A stretch of 64,000 bases of DNA from Aromatoleum evansii (GTDB lineage: Bacteria > Pseudomonadota > Gammaproteobacteria > Burkholderiales > Rhodocyclaceae). Both the position numbers and the translations under genes were made by a program. The stretch lies in the NCBI RefSeq assembly GCF_012910805.1, contig NZ_WTVK01000028.1:1-64000 (forward strand), given 5' to 3'. Under the pieces are notes generated by a model. It was not told the origin of the DNA. It did not search any database and was given only the letters and a program-made list of their open reading frames with translations. Of the stretch, positions 43,764 through 52,979 are shown piece after piece (the stretch's first letter is position 1; each line of letters starts with the position of its first letter).

Positions 43764-45149
43764 TTGGCAAAGAAACCGTTTTACACGTCGCTGTACTTCC
43801 AGGTCATCGTCGCCATCGTGATCGGCGTGCTGCTGGGGCACTTCTACCCGCAGACCGGCGCCGCGATGAAACCGCTGGGTGACGGCTTCATCAAGCTGAT
43901 CAAGATGATCATCGCCCCGATCATCTTCTGTACCGTCGTCGTCGGCATCGCCGGCATGGAGGACATGAAGAAGGTCGGCAAGACCGGCGGCTTCGCGCTG
44001 CTGTATTTCGAGATCGTCAGCACCATCGCACTGATCGTCGGACTCGTGATCGTCAACGTGGTCAAGCCGGGCGCCGGCATGAACATCGACGTGACGACGC
44101 TGGACACGAAGGCGATCGCCGCCTATACCGACCCGTCGAAGATGCAGAGCACGACGGACTTCCTGCTGCACGTGATCCCGACCACCGTGGTCGACGCCTT
44201 CGCGAAGGGCGAGATCCTGCAGGTGCTGCTGTTCTCCGTGCTGTTCGGCTTCGCGCTGCACAAGTTCGGCGGCCGCGGCACGCTGGTGTTCGACTTCATC
44301 GAGAAGTTCTCGCACGTGCTGTTCGGCATCGTCGGCTACATCATGAAGGTCGCCCCGATCGGCGCCTTCGGCGCGATGGCCTTCACCATCGGCAAGCACG
44401 GCGTCGGCGCGCTGGCGCAGCTGGGCATGCTGATGGCGACCTTCTACCTGACCTGCATCGTCTTCATCTTCGGCGTGCTGGGGGCGATCGCCAAGGCGCA
44501 CGGCTTCTCGGTCGTGAAGCTGATCCGCTATATCAAGGAAGAGCTGCTGATCGTGCTGGGCACCTCGTCGTCGGAATCGGCGCTGCCGCGCCTGATGGCG
44601 AAGATGGAGAACCTCGGCTGCAAGAAGTCGACGGTCGGCCTGGTGGTCCCGACGGGCTACTCGTTCAACCTCGACGGCACCTCGATCTACCTGACGATGG
44701 CGGCCGTGTTCATCGCCCAGGCGACCAACACCCCGCTCGACATCACGCAGCAGCTGACCCTGCTCGCGGTGCTGCTGCTGACCTCGAAGGGCGCGGCCGG
44801 CATCACCGGCAGCGGCTTCATCGTGCTCGCGGCGACGCTGTCGGCCGTCGGCGGCGTACCGGTCGCGGGCCTCGCGCTGATCCTCGGCATCGACCGCTTC
44901 ATGTCGGAAGCTCGTGCGCTGACCAACCTGATCGGCAACAGCGTGGCGACCGTGGTCGTCGCCAAGTGGTGCAAGGACGTCGACATGAAGGTGCTCAACA
45001 GCCACCTGAACAACGAGACCGTCGAGGAAGCCGACGATCCCGAAGCCGTGCTCGACCTGCAGGACGCGCACATGGACGTTCGCCCGGCCGTGGCCAGGGT
45101 GGAAGAAGCCACCGAAATGCCGCCGCTCGCCGTGCCCGCCCGCGCGTAA
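43764..45149 (+). CDS. dctA: C4-dicarboxylate transport protein DctA
   Basis: A 461-residue secondary transporter of the DAACS family that imports succinate, fumarate and malate with protons or sodium. Signatures: [84 protein letters not shown] and the long re-entrant region near [13 protein letters not shown]. The start codon is TTG at 43764, preceded by AGGAGAGG. It neighbours frdABCD across one transporter gene, so the pair could supply and reduce fumarate. A strong terminator follows. Confidence 0.95.
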   Translation: MAKKPFYTSLYFQVIVAIVIGVLLGHFYPQTGAAMKPLGDGFIKLIKMIIAPIIFCTVVVGIAGMEDMKKVGKTGGFALLYFEIVSTIALIVGLVIVNVVKPGAGMNIDVTTLDTKAIAAYTDPSKMQSTTDFLLHVIPTTVVDAFAKGEILQVLLFSVLFGFALHKFGGRGTLVFDFIEKFSHVLFGIVGYIMKVAPIGAFGAMAFTIGKHGVGALAQLGMLMATFYLTCIVFIFGVLGAIAKAHGFSVVKLIRYIKEELLIVLGTSSSESALPRLMAKMENLGCKKSTVGLVVPTGYSFNLDGTSIYLTMAAVFIAQATNTPLDITQQLTLLAVLLLTSKGAAGITGSGFIVLAATLSAVGGVPVAGLALILGIDRFMSEARALTNLIGNSVATVVVAKWCKDVDMKVLNSHLNNETVEEADDPEAVLDLQDAHMDVRPAVARVEEATEMPPLAVPARA

Positions 45150-45175
45150 GCACGCCGCCTGCGGCAGCGGGAAGC

Positions 45176-45211
45176 AAATCGGCCCGCCGGCACATGCCGG
45201 CGGGCCGATTT
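45176..45211. terminator. bidirectional intrinsic terminator between dctA and a convergent gene
   Basis: AAATCGGCCCGCCGGCA is mirrored exactly by TGCCGGCGGGCCGATTT, 36 bases in all, followed by TATTTACC on the plus strand. It ends dctA and can also end the convergent gene at 45251. Confidence 0.88.
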
Positions 45212-45250
45212 ATTTACCATACGGGGCCGGGACTCCCGCCCGGCTCCGCG

Positions 45251-46171
45251 TCAGCCCGGCAGCAGCACGCCGGCGTTGCGGATGGCCTTCTGGTACTCGG
45301 CGGTCGATTCGTCGATCGTCTTCAGCGCATTGTCGAATTCGCTGCGCTTGGCTTGCGCATCGGCGTCGGCACGCAGCTTGGCGGCACGGTCGAGCGTTCC
45401 CTTGAGCTGCGCCTCGCGGGCACTGCCGTTGGGCACCAGCATCGGAATCAGCAGGCGGTAGGTCTCGTTGCGATCCTGCTCGTAGCGGTATTCGTCGCCC
45501 TTGCTGTCGAACTGCAGCGTGCGCACGAGCGTTTCGCCGCCGCGCAGACGTTCGATCTGCACCTTGGTGCGCAGGTAGGCGTGGTCGAGGATCGCGCGAC
45601 CGCGGCGCGTATTGTCGGCGTGCTCGGCATCGGCGTCGGCCATCAGCTTGTCGACGACCTTCACCTCGGCCCGGCCCTTGTCGTCGTTCTTTTCCTCGGC
45701 GATGCGCACCAGCGCATCACGCAGGGCCTTGGTGGAGTCCTTGCGTGCGGCGTATTCCTTCTGCTCGCGCGGATCCGCTGCGGCGGCCGGCGCCGCCGGC
45801 TTGGCGCCGTTCGCCGCGGGTTTAGTGAGTTCGGCGATGGAGAGCGCCGCACCGAGGTAGGCGTCCTCGAGGAGCAGGCGCGCATCGAGGGTCTTCCCTT
45901 CTGCCGCAGCCGCCTCGGCCTGCTTGATCTTGGCCTCGTTGTCCTGCACGGCGCGCGCATTGTCCACCTTGCGTTGCTCGCCGACACGCTTGAGCGCCTT
46001 GTTCAGTTCCTTGGTGCTTTCGAGCTTGCGTGCGAACTCGCTCTTCATCCGCGCCTCCTCGGCGGCCACGACGCGGGCCGACTGCACGTCGGCGAGCGCA
46101 TCGGCCGTCATCAGGAAGCCCGCGCTTGCGACCAGTGCGGCGCCGAGGGCGTGTTTCGATCCTTTCATCAT
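45251..46171 (-). CDS. exported coiled-coil protein, unassigned
   Basis: A 306-residue protein with a signal peptide (MMKGSKHALGAALVASAGFLMTADALA). The mature part is almost entirely charged helix and probably coiled coil: EEARMKSEFARKLESTKELNKALKRVGE, then an Ala/Pro/Lys-rich hinge near residues 145-160 and a second helical stretch repeating the motif (ARKDSTKALRDALVRIAEEKND). The two halves look like an internal repeat. No domain is recognised. AAGGGG lies eight bases before the ATG at 46171; a second ATG follows directly. Divergent from the exported protein gene at 46445. Confidence 0.65.
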   Translation of the reverse strand: MMKGSKHALGAALVASAGFLMTADALADVQSARVVAAEEARMKSEFARKLESTKELNKALKRVGEQRKVDNARAVQDNEAKIKQAEAAAAEGKTLDARLLLEDAYLGAALSIAELTKPAANGAKPAAPAAAADPREQKEYAARKDSTKALRDALVRIAEEKNDDKGRAEVKVVDKLMADADAEHADNTRRGRAILDHAYLRTKVQIERLRGGETLVRTLQFDSKGDEYRYEQDRNETYRLLIPMLVPNGSAREAQLKGTLDRAAKLRADADAQAKRSEFDNALKTIDESTAEYQKAIRNAGVLLPG

Positions 46172-46444
46172 GCGTATCCCCTTGTTTTGCGTATTCCGGT
46201 GCATCAGCCTCCCCCGCTTCCTGCCTCCCGTGGCTTCAATCCGGAAGCGGGACGGGACGGTCTCGCCGCCCATGACGAAAGTCTAGCCTATTGGCCATGG
46301 CGCGATCATGGGTTTGGTCAAATTGCCCGCAGTTTCCGACGATTCGGGCGCCTGCGGAATATTGCGCGGGGTCGTCGCGTTCACCATTTGCCCGCAGACA
46401 AGCTTCGCCTGACGCGGCGCCCTACCCCCAACAAGGAGACGAAA

Positions 46445-46963
46445 ATGAAACGACTCGCACTGACGGGCATCTGCATGCTGGCCGCAACCGGACTGATGAG
46501 TTCTGCGGCGATGGCCGCGGGCGGCCAGGACAAGATCCTCGAGTTCGACACGATGGTCGGGGTGTCGCGCCCCTATACCGGAACAGCGAACCCGATCCGC
46601 GGCGTGAACGGCGGAGGGCTTCCGTGGGTGATCGGCCCCGTCGAGGGCGAACTCACCATCGACGGAAAGCTGGAGATCCGCGTCACAGGGTTGGTGTTCG
46701 CCGACGATCCGGCCGTACCGATTCAGAACCGGGGCAGGAATACGGTCCCCAATTTCCGTGCCATCGTGAGCTGCCAGACCGTGAATATGCAGACGGATCC
46801 GCCCAGCCCGCAGGTGCTGAACGTCACGACCGGACTCTTCCCCGCCACCGAGGCGGGCAACGCCTATATCGAAGCGCAAGTGGACCTGCCCCAGCCCTGC
46901 ATCGCGCCGATCATCTTCGTGACGAATCCGAACGGCGCGTGGTTCGCGGCGACGGGCATGTGA
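46445..46963 (+). CDS. exported protein of unknown function
   Basis: A 172-residue protein with a clear signal peptide (MKRLALTGICMLAATGLMSSAAMA). The mature part is beta-rich and contains FDTMVGVSRPYTG, IRGVNGGGLPWVIGPVEGEL and two cysteines (SCQTVN and PQPCIAPI) that may pair. It has no recognised domain and is probably periplasmic or secreted. AAGGAG lies eight bases upstream of the ATG. Divergent from the coiled-coil exported protein, with a 273-base gap that shows no identifiable feature. Confidence 0.68.
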   Translation: MKRLALTGICMLAATGLMSSAAMAAGGQDKILEFDTMVGVSRPYTGTANPIRGVNGGGLPWVIGPVEGELTIDGKLEIRVTGLVFADDPAVPIQNRGRNTVPNFRAIVSCQTVNMQTDPPSPQVLNVTTGLFPATEAGNAYIEAQVDLPQPCIAPIIFVTNPNGAWFAATGM

Positions 46964-47050
46964 GCTTGCCACGCCGCCCACAGGACCTCCGAAGCCGAGG
47001 CTGAGCAGCGGGTGCGGGGGGGACACGCGGCCTTCCTTTAGAATGCGCGG

Positions 47051-47605
47051 ATGAAGGAAATCTCCGCATCGCGCATCGTCGCCACCCGCATCCTCGGCCT
47101 GGACCCGGGGCTGCGCATCACGGGTTTCGGCGTCATCGACAAGCTCGGCAGCCAACTGCGCTACGTCGCGAGCGGCTGCATCCGGACGCGCGACGGGGAA
47201 CTACCGGGGCGGCTGAAGACGCTGCTCGACGGCGTGCGGGAAGTCGTCGCGACCTACACGCCGGACCAGGCCGCAGTGGAGAAGGTGTTCGTGAACGTGA
47301 ACCCCCAATCCACGCTGCTGCTCGGGCAGGCGCGCGGCGCGGTGATCTGCGGTGCCGTGTCCTGCGACCTGCCGGTGCATGAGTACACCGCGCTGCAGGT
47401 CAAGCAGGCGGTGGTCGGCTACGGCAAGGCGAACAAGGAACAGGTGCAGCACATGGTGCAGCGCCTGCTCGCGCTCGACGGCAGCCCCAGCCCGGACGCC
47501 GCAGACGCGCTCGCGTGCGCGATCTGCCACGCGCATGGCGGCGAAGGGCTTGCGGGCGGAATCGGCGGGCGCCGGCGCGCCGGACGCATCCTCGTCATGC
47601 CGTGA
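47051..47605 (+). CDS. ruvC: Holliday junction resolvase RuvC
   Basis: A 184-residue endonuclease that cleaves junctions bound by RuvAB. The catalytic acidic residues are in [17 protein letters not shown] (first Asp), [14 protein letters not shown] (Glu) and [16 protein letters not shown] (two Asp). The C-terminal extension [21 protein letters not shown] is short and basic. Length is as usual. ruvAB lie separately at 13.4-15.1 kb. A Gx-transporter gene is convergent and adjoins the stop. Confidence 0.95.
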   Translation: MKEISASRIVATRILGLDPGLRITGFGVIDKLGSQLRYVASGCIRTRDGELPGRLKTLLDGVREVVATYTPDQAAVEKVFVNVNPQSTLLLGQARGAVICGAVSCDLPVHEYTALQVKQAVVGYGKANKEQVQHMVQRLLALDGSPSPDAADALACAICHAHGGEGLAGGIGGRRRAGRILVMP

Positions 47606-48133
47606 TCAGTTCGTCCCCGAGACCGGACCCTGCATCAGCTTCGCGGCCACCAGTCCATTGACCAGGCCGAACACCGTCGCGGCGAGGGCGAATACCGGCA
47701 CGAGGTAGAACACGCCGTCGTGGGGCACGAGCCACAAGCGCGCGAGCACGAGCTGCCCGCCGATATGCGCGAAGGCGGCGAACACGCTGAGGCTGACGGG
47801 GCCGAACCAGCGGCGCGGCAGGTGCATCGCAAGGCCGAGCGTGGCGAGGCTGGCGAGCGAACCGGCGAGGCTGAGGAAAAAGCCCGGCGCGAAGAGCTGG
47901 CCGAGCAACAGGCTGCCGGCGAACACGCGCAGCAGCGCCACCCATACGGCGTCGCGCCAGCCCCAGCGCGCCAGCACGATCAGCGTCACGATGTTGGCCA
48001 GGCCCGGCTTCACGCCCGGCAGCGGCAGCGGAATCGCGGCCTCGGCGACGGTGAGCACGATCGCGGCGGCGGCCAGGCGCGCGATGCGCCGGTCGTCCGC
48101 GGTCGGGACGATCTCAATAGTTGAGGGAGTCAT
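47606..48133 (-). CDS. Gx transporter family membrane protein
   Basis: A 175-residue integral membrane protein with about five helices. The motif IPLPLPGVKPGLANIVTLIVL (GxKPGLAN) is the signature of the family formerly annotated as heptaprenyl diphosphate synthase component I; it is now viewed as an ECF-type S-component or membrane partner. The ATG at 48133 overlaps the NusG-domain gene by 20 bases; a GTG at 48145 is an alternative start. It is the last of the run rapZ, NusG-II and Gx on the minus strand. Confidence 0.82.
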   Translation of the reverse strand: MTPSTIEIVPTADDRRIARLAAAAIVLTVAEAAIPLPLPGVKPGLANIVTLIVLARWGWRDAVWVALLRVFAGSLLLGQLFAPGFFLSLAGSLASLATLGLAMHLPRRWFGPVSLSVFAAFAHIGGQLVLARLWLVPHDGVFYLVPVFALAATVFGLVNGLVAAKLMQGPVSGTN

Positions 48134-48503
48134 AGTCCGCGGCACCGCCGGCGAGGCTCAGGGACACCTGGTTGGGGGCGCAGATCGCCACCGCCCCCGA
48201 GCGCGTCAGCCAGCCCTGGCGCACGCAGTACTGGCGCGGCCCGGGATCGGATGCGACGCGTGCGCGGCCCGGCTCGATCTCGATGCGGGTGATGCCGAGC
48301 GGGCCGGGCACCTCGACCACCTGCGCGCGCGCGAGCCCCGTTTCCGCGAAGACCTTGCCGCCCGCGCGCACGACCACCCTGTCCGGCGCCCCGCCACGCC
48401 ACAGCGCCAGCGCCGACAATACGCACAGCGACAACGCACCGGCGAGCACGAGCCAGTCGCCCGGCCGCAGCAGGACGACCCACTCGGACAGACGCGCCCT
48501 CAC
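48114..48503 (-). CDS. NusG domain II-containing membrane-anchored protein
   Basis: A 129-residue protein with an N-terminal membrane helix (residues about 15-36, [19 protein letters not shown]) followed by a small beta domain typical of NusG domain II proteins: [33 protein letters not shown] and [24 protein letters not shown]. The CVRQGW and AICAPN cysteines are conserved in this family, which commonly neighbours Gx transporters. It starts with a GTG that overlaps the rapZ stop by four bases. Function is not established. Confidence 0.82.
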   Translation of the reverse strand: MRARLSEWVVLLRPGDWLVLAGALSLCVLSALALWRGGAPDRVVVRAGGKVFAETGLARAQVVEVPGPLGITRIEIEPGRARVASDPGPRQYCVRQGWLTRSGAVAICAPNQVSLSLAGGAADYDSLNY

Positions 48504-49378
48504 TGGTCCGCCGGTCGCGCCGCGTGGTCCAGCGCACGCCGCACGGCCGAGCGATGGCGCACCAGCACGCGCACGGACCCGGCAAAGTGCTGCCCCAGCT
48601 TCTCGGCGAGGTACACCGAGCGGTGCTGTCCCCCGGTGCAGCCGATGGCGACGGTGAGATAGCTGCGGTTGTCGCGCGCGTAGCTGGGCAGCCAGTTGGC
48701 GACGAAGCTGCGGATGTCCTCGTACATGCGCGCGACTTCGGGCATGTTCTCGAGGAAGTCGATCACCGGCTTGTCCTTGCCGGTGAAGGGTCGCAGCAGC
48801 GGGTCGTAATGGGGATTGGGCAGGCAGCGCACGTCGAACACGTTGTCGGCGTCCAGCGGAATGCCGTACTTGAAGCCGAAGGACTGGAACATCAGCGTGA
48901 GCCCCGCGGTCGCCTCGATCTGCATGAAGTCCTTGATCCACGCGCGCAGGGTATTCGCCTGCAAGTCGCTGGTGTCGATGCGGTGGCCCAGCGCGGCGAC
49001 CGATTCGAGTGCGTCGCGCTCCTTCTGGATCGCCTCTTCGAGCGAGACCTCGTCACTTGCAAGCGGATGGCGCCGGCGCGTTTCCGAGAAGCGCGCGATC
49101 AACGCATCGTCACGCGCTTCGAGGAAAAGCACGCGCAGGTCGCCGACCGTCCGGCGCAGGTCTTCCACCTTCTGCGGCAAGGCCGCGATGTTGGCGCCGG
49201 AGCGCACGTCGACCGCGACCGCGACACGCCCGTGGCCCAGCCGCCGCAATTCCGCAACGAGCTTGGGCAGCAGGCTCGCCGGCAGATTGTCTACCGCGTA
49301 ATAGCCAGCGTCTTCGAGCACCTTGAGTGCGACGCTCTTCCCGGAACCCGACAAGCCGCTGATAAGGACGATCTGCAT
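48500..49378 (-). CDS. rapZ: RNase adapter protein RapZ
   Basis: A 292-residue P-loop protein of the RapZ/YvcJ family. In E. coli it directs RNase E to the small RNA GlmZ and so tunes glucosamine-6-phosphate synthesis. Walker A is [15 protein letters not shown] at residues 5-19. Further segments are [60 protein letters not shown] and the C-terminal [19 protein letters not shown]. No rpoN or PTS genes are near, unlike in enterics. Which RNA it serves here cannot be inferred. Confidence 0.94.
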   Translation of the reverse strand: MQIVLISGLSGSGKSVALKVLEDAGYYAVDNLPASLLPKLVAELRRLGHGRVAVAVDVRSGANIAALPQKVEDLRRTVGDLRVLFLEARDDALIARFSETRRRHPLASDEVSLEEAIQKERDALESVAALGHRIDTSDLQANTLRAWIKDFMQIEATAGLTLMFQSFGFKYGIPLDADNVFDVRCLPNPHYDPLLRPFTGKDKPVIDFLENMPEVARMYEDIRSFVANWLPSYARDNRSYLTVAIGCTGGQHRSVYLAEKLGQHFAGSVRVLVRHRSAVRRALDHAARPADQ

Positions 49379-49467
49379 GACCCTGAACTCCGCGTGGATC
49401 AGCGATTATCGCCAAAGCGCGCCTCCCCGGCCAGCGCGGAACGCCCCTTTCTACGACTAAAGTCAGA

Positions 49468-50388
49468 TCAGGCCGCGACCAGCAGCTCGCCCTCGCGCCG
49501 CGCCACCCCGGCCCGCGTGAGCTCGGCGACCAGCCAGTCGGCGAGGGTTTCGGGCGCGAGTCCGAGGAAGCGCGCGTTGGCTTCGCGGTACAGCGGCACG
49601 CCGTCCAGATGTTCCGCGAGCGCGTCGATCCGCATGCTGCGCGCATCGAGCAGCGAGAAGGTCATGCAGGCGCGGATCGCGTTGCGCGCCATGCGCGCAC
49701 CATCCTCCTCGAACGCCCGCAGGCGGGCGAAGGCGCGCGCGAGGGCGTCGTCGAACTCGACGAAGGGTGCGCCATGGCCGGGGATGACGACATCCACCGC
49801 CAGGCGTGCGATGGCCTCCAGCGTGCGCCGCGTCGCGCCGATGCCGTCGCCGGTCCCCAGCACCTCGGCGAACAGGATGCCGAAGCCGTCGCGCCACAGC
49901 GCGTCGCCGGAGATCAGGATGCGCCGATCCGCGTTGTGGAAGACCAGCGCGTCCATGTCGTGACCGGGTGCGGCGATCGCCTGCCACGCGAGGCCGCCCA
50001 TCTGCAGCATGTCGCCCGGATGGAGCGCGCGATCGGCGTGGAAGCGCTCGGCGCTCTGCGCCGCGGTGGTCAGCAGCAGTGCGTCCTCGTCCCACGCCGC
50101 GACCGAGGGCAGCATGCCCGCGGGGACGCTGATCGAGCAGCCGAAGGTGCGCTGCAGTAGGGCATTGCCGCCGATGTGGTCGGAATGCGAGTGCGTGTTT
50201 ACGAGCTCGGCGAGCCGCCGTCCCGCCAGCACCTCGCGCAGCAGCGCGACGGTCTGCTCGCCGTGGCTGACGTAGCCGCTGTCCACCACGGTCGCCCGGT
50301 CGCCGTCGATCAGGACGATGTTGTTGGCCGACAGCCAGCCGCGTTCGAGCACGCGGATGGTGTCGGGCAACGCGGCTGCGGCGCTCAT
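49468..50388 (-). CDS. MBL-fold metallo-hydrolase
   Basis: A 306-residue metallo-beta-lactamase-fold protein. Metal ligands are in NTHSHSDHIGG (HxHxDH, residues about 64-74), APGHDMDAL and ILISGDALW, with VIPGHGAPF near residue 218. The substrate is unknown; the fold includes glyoxalase II, lactonases and other hydrolases. The ATG overlaps the upstream DUF1289 stop by four bases (ATGA). It heads no pathway that can be recognised and ends 89 bases before rapZ. Confidence 0.85.
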   Translation of the reverse strand: MSAAAALPDTIRVLERGWLSANNIVLIDGDRATVVDSGYVSHGEQTVALLREVLAGRRLAELVNTHSHSDHIGGNALLQRTFGCSISVPAGMLPSVAAWDEDALLLTTAAQSAERFHADRALHPGDMLQMGGLAWQAIAAPGHDMDALVFHNADRRILISGDALWRDGFGILFAEVLGTGDGIGATRRTLEAIARLAVDVVIPGHGAPFVEFDDALARAFARLRAFEEDGARMARNAIRACMTFSLLDARSMRIDALAEHLDGVPLYREANARFLGLAPETLADWLVAELTRAGVARREGELLVAA

Positions 50389-50567
50389 TCGGAACCCTCG
50401 CCGACCTGCGCGGCGACGTTGGCGGGCAGCGGCGCGGGTTTCGGCGCTTCGGCCGGGGCCGGCGGCACCGGCACACCGTTGATCTCCTCGGGGGTGCGAC
50501 CGCAGCCGAGGCACACGCCGGAGTCCCAGTCGATCATGCACACGCCGACACACAAGGGCTCGCTCAT
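50385..50567 (-). CDS. small DUF1289-type zinc-binding protein (copy 1)
   Basis: A 60-residue protein with the DUF1289 cysteine pattern: PLCVGVCMIDWDSGVCLGCGRTPEEI. Four cysteines in CxxxC and CxxC arrangement may bind a metal. The C-terminal half is a Pro/Ala-rich tail. It overlaps the second DUF1289 gene (50564) and the MBL gene (50388) by four bases each, so three genes form a tight translationally coupled set. Function is unknown. Confidence 0.8.
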   Translation of the reverse strand: MSEPLCVGVCMIDWDSGVCLGCGRTPEEINGVPVPPAPAEAPKPAPLPANVAAQVGEGSE

Positions 50568-50773
50568 GCGCCCTCCTTCAGTGTCGCGGTCGGCGCCGCA
50601 GCGCCGCCCAGGGTCACCCGACGCCGGGCGATGAGTTCGAGGATGCGCTGCTTGTCGGAGTCGTCGCTGCGGCTCCAGCGCGCTATCTCGTCAAGGCTGC
50701 GGAAACAGCCTTCGCACAGGCCGGTCGTCGCGCTCATGCGACAGAGGTTGATGCAGGGCGATGCGATGCTCAT
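50564..50773 (-). CDS. small DUF1289-type zinc-binding protein (copy 2)
   Basis: A 69-residue DUF1289 protein: SPCINLCRMSATTGLCEGCFRSLDEIARW, the standard pattern of this family, followed by a charged helix DSDKQRILELIARRRV. It is the first gene of the tandem pair with the copy at 50385, and the four-base overlap supports a coupled operon. The 181-base upstream gap includes a known type of intergenic repeat. Confidence 0.82.
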   Translation of the reverse strand: MSIASPCINLCRMSATTGLCEGCFRSLDEIARWSRSDDSDKQRILELIARRRVTLGGAAAPTATLKEGA

Positions 50774-50876
50774 GTCGGGGTCGGGGGTCTTATTGAGGTA
50801 GCGGGTGCGGCTCGTTGTCGTATTTGGTCTGCCGCGACCCGATCGAGTTCATTATCAGGGAGAAATCGGATACTCC

Positions 50877-50936
50877 GTTCGCCCTGAGGGCTTCGACCGG
50901 CCTGTCCTGAGCGAAGTCGAAGGGTTCAGCCCGAAC
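50877..50936. repeat. intergenic imperfect palindrome
   Basis: GTTCGCCCTGAGGGCTTCGA on the left is answered imperfectly by TCGAAGGGTTCAGCCCGAAC on the right, with TCCTGAGCGAAGTCGAAGGG in between. Short elements with the words CCTGAGC and GTCGAAGGG are frequent in beta- and gammaproteobacterial genomes. It lies between HMG-CoA lyase and the DUF1289 pair. Confidence 0.65.
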
Positions 50937-50954
50937 GGTATTCAGTTCCCGTGT

Positions 50955-51878
50955 TCAAGCGGCGCAGGCCGCCTTCCCCCGCTTCGCGAGCACGGCGCGG
51001 GCCACGCGCGAGGCCGGTTCGCGACCGAGCACACCGCTGATCCATGCGGCGATGTCGACCAGGCGGTCGAGGTCGATGCCGGTGTCGATGCCCAGCCCGT
51101 TCAGCAGCCACACGACATCCTCGGTGGCGACGTTGCCGGACGCGCCCGCCGCATAGGGGCAGCCGCCTAGCCCGCCGACCGAGGCGTCGAACACCGCCAC
51201 GCCCATCTCGAGCGACGCGTAGACGTTCGCGGCCGCCATGCCGTAGGTGTCGTGATAGTGGCCGGCGAGGCGCTCGACCGGCACGCGCCTGATCACCGCT
51301 TCGAGCATGCGCGAGATGTTCGCCGGGTTGCCGCTGCCGATGGTGTCGCCCAGCGACACCTCGTAGCAGCCCATCTCCATCAGCGTCGCGGCGACCTCGG
51401 CGACCTTCTCCGGCACAACCGGTCCCTCATAGGGACAACCTGCAACGCAGGAGACGTAGCCGCGCACCTTCACCCCCGCCGCGCGCGCGGCCTCGGTGAC
51501 GGGACGGAAGCGCTCCAGCGACTCGGCGATCGAGCAGTTGATGTTCTTCTGGCTGAAGGACTCGGACGCCGCGCCGAACACCGCGACCTCGTCGGCGCCC
51601 GCCGCGAGCGCGGCCTCGAAGCCTTTCAGGTTGGGCGTCAGCACCGGGTAGGCGACACCGGGACGGCGCGCGATGCGCGCCATCACCTCTGCATTGTCGC
51701 CCATCTGCGGCACCCACTTGGGCGACACGAAGGAAGTCGCCTCGATCGCGGTCAGGCCGGCATCGGCCAGCCGCGCGATCAGTTCGACCTTGGTTTCGGT
51801 CGTGACGATCTGCTTCTCGTTCTGCAGCCCGTCGCGCGGGCCGACGTCGACGATGCGTACGCTTTGCGGCAGTTGCAT
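50955..51878 (-). CDS. mvaB: hydroxymethylglutaryl-CoA lyase
   Basis: A 307-residue TIM-barrel lyase that splits HMG-CoA into acetoacetate and acetyl-CoA, the last step of leucine degradation. Motifs: [16 protein letters not shown] at the N-terminus, [14 protein letters not shown], the metal-binding [10 protein letters not shown] and the catalytic-loop cysteine in [28 protein letters not shown] lies just before the ATG at 51878. It follows the enoyl-CoA hydratase gene after 16 bases, fitting a branched-chain amino acid operon (symbol liuE in some species). Confidence 0.95.
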   Translation of the reverse strand: MQLPQSVRIVDVGPRDGLQNEKQIVTTETKVELIARLADAGLTAIEATSFVSPKWVPQMGDNAEVMARIARRPGVAYPVLTPNLKGFEAALAAGADEVAVFGAASESFSQKNINCSIAESLERFRPVTEAARAAGVKVRGYVSCVAGCPYEGPVVPEKVAEVAATLMEMGCYEVSLGDTIGSGNPANISRMLEAVIRRVPVERLAGHYHDTYGMAAANVYASLEMGVAVFDASVGGLGGCPYAAGASGNVATEDVVWLLNGLGIDTGIDLDRLVDIAAWISGVLGREPASRVARAVLAKRGKAACAA

Positions 51879-51894
51879 GATGTCCCCCTCGCCC

Positions 51895-52686
51895 CTACTG
51901 CACCGGCACCCACGCCGCCGGACGCTTCGACAGGAAGGCGTCGAGCCCCTCCTTCGCTTCCGGCGTCGCGCGCAGGCTGGAGATGCGGCGCGCGGTGTCC
52001 TCGACGAGCTCATCCGACACCGGCCGGTTCGCGACCGCGCGGATCAGGTCCTTCGCCGCGGCCTGCGATTTCGGGCCGCCCTGCAGCAGGGCCGTCACGA
52101 TCTCGCTGACCTTTGCATCCAGTTCCTCGGCCGCGACGACCTCGTGCGCGAGGCCGATCTCGCCGGCGCGCCGGGCGGAGATGCGCTCGGCGGTCTGGAA
52201 GTAGCGATACGACTGCCGCTCGCCGATGGCGCGGAGCACGTAGGGGCTGATCGCCGAGGGGATGATGCCGAACTTGACCTCGGAGGTCGCGAACACCGCC
52301 TTGTCGGAGGCGACGCAGATGTCGCACGCCGACGCGAGCCCCATGCCGCCGCCCAGCGCCGCGCCCTGCACCCGCGCGATCGTCGGCTTGTCCATCTCCG
52401 ACAGCGTGCGCAGCATGCCGGCGAGCTTGCGCGCGTCGGCGAGGTTCTCCTCGACGCTCGCCTCGCCGGCGGCCTTCATCCAGTTGAGATCGGCGCCGGC
52501 CGAGAAACTCTTGCCGCGGCCGGCGAGCACGACGACACGCACCGCATCGTCGGCGTCGAGCTGGCGGCAGGCTGAGGTGATGTCCGCGATGAGCTGCGCG
52601 TTGAACGCGTTGTGCACGTCCGGACGGTTCATCCACACGGTCGCGACGCCTTGTTCGACGACGATTTCGAGGGTTTCGTAGTTCAA
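51895..52686 (-). CDS. enoyl-CoA hydratase/methylglutaconyl-CoA hydratase-like protein
   Basis: A 263-residue crotonase-fold enzyme. Motifs: [35 protein letters not shown] (oxyanion hole) and [24 protein letters not shown] with the ALGGGxGL loop. Given its position upstream of HMG-CoA lyase, 3-methylglutaconyl-CoA hydratase (LiuC) is the likely role; other crotonases remain possible. The start codon is TTG at 52686, preceded by AGGAG (seven bases). The 293-base gap to the acyl-CoA dehydrogenase gene contains a palindrome, so this gene and mvaB may have their own promoter. Confidence 0.88.
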   Translation of the reverse strand: MNYETLEIVVEQGVATVWMNRPDVHNAFNAQLIADITSACRQLDADDAVRVVVLAGRGKSFSAGADLNWMKAAGEASVEENLADARKLAGMLRTLSEMDKPTIARVQGAALGGGMGLASACDICVASDKAVFATSEVKFGIIPSAISPYVLRAIGERQSYRYFQTAERISARRAGEIGLAHEVVAAEELDAKVSEIVTALLQGGPKSQAAAKDLIRAVANRPVSDELVEDTARRISSLRATPEAKEGLDAFLSKRPAAWVPVQ

Positions 52687-52885
52687 TTTCGTCTCCTGCC
52701 TTCCATCGCCGGGGCTCTTGGCGGCCCCGGTCGGGTGTGAATAAAAGGATCCCGCGGGACACCGGAGGCATCTAGAGGGAGGCTGCAGGGAGAACACCCC
52801 CGGCGCCTGCACCCGCAGGATCGGGAAACACCTGTTGCTTGACGGTGCCGGCGACCAGAGCGGTTTACCGACCCGTGTCCCCATC

Positions 52886-52966
52886 GTAGGGCGGGAGGAG
52901 CGGAGCGCATCCCGCCACCCGGAACAATGGCATGGCGGGATTCGCCTTCTGCTGCTCCCGCCCTAC
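52886..52966. repeat. 81-base inverted repeat
   Basis: GTAGGGCGGGAG (52886-52897) is exactly mirrored by CTCCCGCCCTAC (52955-52966), with a second nested pair ATCCCGCCA/TGGCGGGAT inside. It lies between the acyl-CoA dehydrogenase gene and the enoyl-CoA hydratase gene, both minus strand. No T-tract is present, so a REP-like element is more likely than a terminator, although it could stabilise or attenuate the transcript. Confidence 0.85.
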
Positions 52967-52979
52967 AGCAACTTGCTGC

